Below are positions 31,121 to 31,677 of a stretch of DNA of 31,677 nucleotides, one piece after another. A program made the position numbers and the translations under genes. Every line of letters begins with the position of its first letter. Within the stretch, counting starts at the first letter, position 1. The stretch covers positions 1-31,677 of the forward strand of contig CAYZXL010000056.1 of assembly GCA_964482435.1 (NCBI GenBank). Direction: 5' to 3'. The notes beneath the pieces are model-generated. The model was not told where the DNA came from, did not search any database, and was given only the letters and a program-made list of their open reading frames with translations. The stretch is from CAYZXL01 sp964482435. Its GTDB lineage: Bacteria > Auribacterota > JABMQX01.

Positions 31121-31677
31121 GGAGGGGAAACCGCAGATGCACGCAGATGAACGCGGAGGGGGGAGTGGAGGAATGGATAAGACCAGGAAAGCCACGAAGG
31201 ACACGAATGGGGAAACCGCAGAGAACGCAAAGGACGCAGAGGGGAAGTATAGACAGGATGAACGGGATGGACGGGATTTGAGGGATGGGAGCTGCACTCC
31301 CACGGATGAAAGCGGTCCCGCGGCTCGCGGGACCGCAGTCCAAAGGGGCGCGAAGGGGAAACCGGCGATTTTCGATTGGGGAGGCGCCCATTTGGGATTG
31401 CCGATTTTGGATTGCGGATCGGGGGAGGGGAAACCGCAGATGCACGCAGATGAACGCGGAGGGGGGAGTGGAGGAGTGGAAAAAAGCACGAAGGACACGG
31501 AGGGAGGAACCGCGGAGAACGCAGAGGACGCAGAGAGGAAATGTAGACAGGATGAACAGGATTTGAAGGATGGGAGCTGCGCTCCCATGGATGAAAGCGG
31601 TAGCATGGCTACCGCAGTCCAGAGGGGCGCGAAGGGACGTTTGACGGGAAGGACGGGATTTGAGGGGACATGAGTCG
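31121..31677. repeat. Tandem duplication of a roughly 303-bp repeat unit
   Basis: GGAGGGGAAACCGCAGATGC begins copy 1 at 31121 and copy 2 at 31424. The copies run in the same module order, but they are diverged and copy 2 is cut off by the window edge. Each holds two hairpins. The first pair is GGGAGCTGCACTCCC (31287-31301) and GGGAGCTGCGCTCCC (31572-31586). The second pair is 31312-31336 (11-bp stem, GCGGTCCCGCG) and 31597-31615 (8-bp stem, GCGGTAGC). Confidence 0.8.

Larger units (their letters stand above)
30533..31677. other. 1.1-kb gene-free mosaic of degenerate repeats
   Basis: Apart from the operator-like palindrome there is no supported gene. From about 30800 the sequence is built of recurring short modules: GACGCAAAGGACGCCAAGAG, GGCGGATGAACGCGGATGAG, CCACGAAGGACACGAA, CCGCAGAGAACGCAAAGGAC and GACAGGATGAACGGGATGGA. 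Both strands are open for long distances, but the translations are low-complexity and shared between repeats. Confidence 0.75.

Noticed and set aside
30533..31606. A 358-codon extension at the start of the DUF362 frame
   Set aside because: It is Pro/Ser-rich translated repeat DNA that repeats itself between tandem units, and the ATG at 30532 has its own AAGGAGG site and a sensible membrane segment.

Overview
The window is about 31.7 kb of moderately GC-rich bacterial DNA. Genes carry clear Shine-Dalgarno sites, and several have a TTGACA-like -35 box 17 bp from a TATAAT-like -10 box. Outer-membrane beta-barrels, a lipoprotein and secreted enzymes point to a diderm. The mix of an S1 sulfatase, a beta-helix protein, an exported RraA-like protein, a DUF4139-like protein, FYR-ending C-terminal modules and intergenic mosaics of short degenerate repeats recalls the Planctomycetota / Verrucomicrobiota / Lentisphaerota group or an allied uncultivated lineage. 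That placement is an inference. The oxygen-sensitive, ferredoxin-type indolepyruvate oxidoreductase suggests an anaerobic or fermentative lifestyle.

Left part (1-14.2 kb): a secreted clan GH-A-like glycoside hydrolase (+) converges on, and overlaps antisense, a PhoB/PhoR-type two-component pair (-). Then come a secreted VWA protein and a DUF4139-like protein (-), a Tat-exported sulfatase (-), an exported RraA-like protein (-), a secreted beta-helix protein (+), and an omptin-like outer-membrane barrel (-) that seems to lack the protease dyad.

Middle part (14.2-27.6 kb, all minus strand): a catabolic island for aromatic (and perhaps other) amino acids. In transcription order it holds a phenylacetate-CoA-ligase paralogue, livK-livH-livM-livG-livF (ABC uptake), an outer-membrane porin, iorA-iorB (arylpyruvate to aryl-acetyl-CoA), a second phenylacetate-CoA ligase, a tandem-ACT regulator or sensor, a fragment of a third ligase, and an amidohydrolase. 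Together these would bring substrates across both membranes, oxidatively decarboxylate the 2-oxo acids and activate or recycle the arylacetates. The first ligase paralogue lacks the usual C-terminal lysine motif.

Right part (27.7-31.7 kb): a zinc-finger multi-pass membrane protein and a DUF362 protein (-), then about 1.1 kb of non-coding mosaic repeats. These include a roughly 303-bp tandem duplication whose hairpins keep pairing although their sequences differ.

The most distinctive non-coding signal is a family of roughly 220-bp, non-coding, hairpin-rich elements. Two copies have near-perfect 10-bp terminal inverted repeats and are bounded, in the same register, by 9-bp direct repeats (one perfect, one 8/9). 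They look like MITE-type insertions. A diverged relative sits inside a perfect 13-bp direct repeat, and one partial copy lies at the window start.
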